Shown piece by piece: positions 7,182 to 7,329 of a DNA stretch of 7,329 nucleotides (positions are counted from its first letter, which is position 1; each line of letters starts with the position of its first letter). Origin of the DNA: an uncultured Eubacteriales bacterium (GTDB lineage: Bacteria; Bacillota; Clostridia; Oscillospirales; Oscillospiraceae); assembly GCA_902475515.1 (NCBI GenBank), contig CABSAB010000061.1, positions 1-7,329 on the forward strand, read 5' to 3'. The translations under genes were made by a program, and so were the position numbers. The notes below the pieces were generated by a model that made no database searches, had not been told where the DNA came from, and saw only the letters and a list, made by a program, of their open reading frames with translations.

Positions 7182-7329
7182 GTAAACCGGTTTTAGTCTC
7201 CTGTGATTCTGCCTGTGATCTCAGCCCGGAGCTCAAGGAGCAATACGGCATTGAGGTCACGCATATGTATGTGCACGAAGGAGACCGCACCTTCCGGGAC
7301 GGTCCACCACTGCAGCTGAGGGCCAGGGA
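7178..7329 (+). CDS. DegV-family protein (fatty-acid-binding, FakB-like), 3'-truncated by window edge
   Basis: Only the first 50 codons are present. They begin MSKPVLVSCDSACDLSPEL and continue with a YGIEVTHMYVHEGDRTFRDG stretch, the DegV N-terminal pattern: a beta strand, a D-S-x-C-DL motif that in FakB-type proteins leads to the lipid-carboxylate site, then a short strand and an RDG turn. DegV proteins bind a fatty acid, and some (FakB) present it to the FakA kinase; whether this one does cannot be told from 50 residues. The last ten or so residues (PPLQLRAR) do not look like the usual G-V-D-I-T-P-E continuation after RDG. The +1 frame reads TTAAEGQ there, so a local frameshift or a sequence error near the edge is possible. 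The start overlaps the upstream stop by ATGA. Confidence 0.75.
   Translation, partial: MSKPVLVSCDSACDLSPELKEQYGIEVTHMYVHEGDRTFRDGPPLQLRAR

Overview
This window looks like a fragment of the chromosome of a Gram-positive anaerobe of the class Clostridia, most likely in or near the Oscillospiraceae (gut Oscillibacter/Flavonifractor-type bacteria). This is inferred from purine-rich Shine-Dalgarno sites before nearly every gene, moderately GC-rich codons, a TruA of the 'NAIGSC' type, a DUF5711-like protein and a ClpE-like zinc-finger Clp ATPase. No species can be fixed from the sequence alone. All recognised genes are on the + strand and packed tightly. The longest gap between genes is 68 bases, and there are no tRNAs, rRNAs, insertion sequences, CRISPR arrays or prophage genes.

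Layout: (1) the 3' two-thirds or so of truA (tRNA pseudouridine synthase), entering from the left edge; (2) a membrane-anchored, cysteine-rich protein with about seven propeller-like repeats (DUF5711-like), whose start overlaps the truA stop by 11 bases; (3) a 68-base leader with two small hairpins in front of (4) a ClpE-like AAA+ unfoldase with an N-terminal four-cysteine zinc finger and an LGF ClpP-docking loop; (5) gshF, the fused glutamate-cysteine ligase/glutathione synthetase, 19 bases downstream; (6) a TM1586-type nitroreductase-family flavoprotein overlapping gshF by ATGA; (7) the first 50 codons of a DegV-family lipid-binding protein, again overlapping by ATGA and cut by the right edge.

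Genes 4 to 7 have operon-like spacing. The unfoldase would handle damaged proteins with ClpP, GshF would make glutathione from glutamate, cysteine and glycine using ATP, and the flavoprotein would do an unidentified NAD(P)H-linked reduction. A thiol/oxidative-stress cluster is a reasonable inference, but the sequence does not prove it, and DegV (fatty-acid binding) does not fit that theme in an obvious way. I did not find a clearly new biological system. The points most worth a second look are the clp-gshF-nitroreductase linkage, the paired hairpins next to the clp ribosome-binding site in the absence of a CtsR box, and the cysteine-rich propeller protein.
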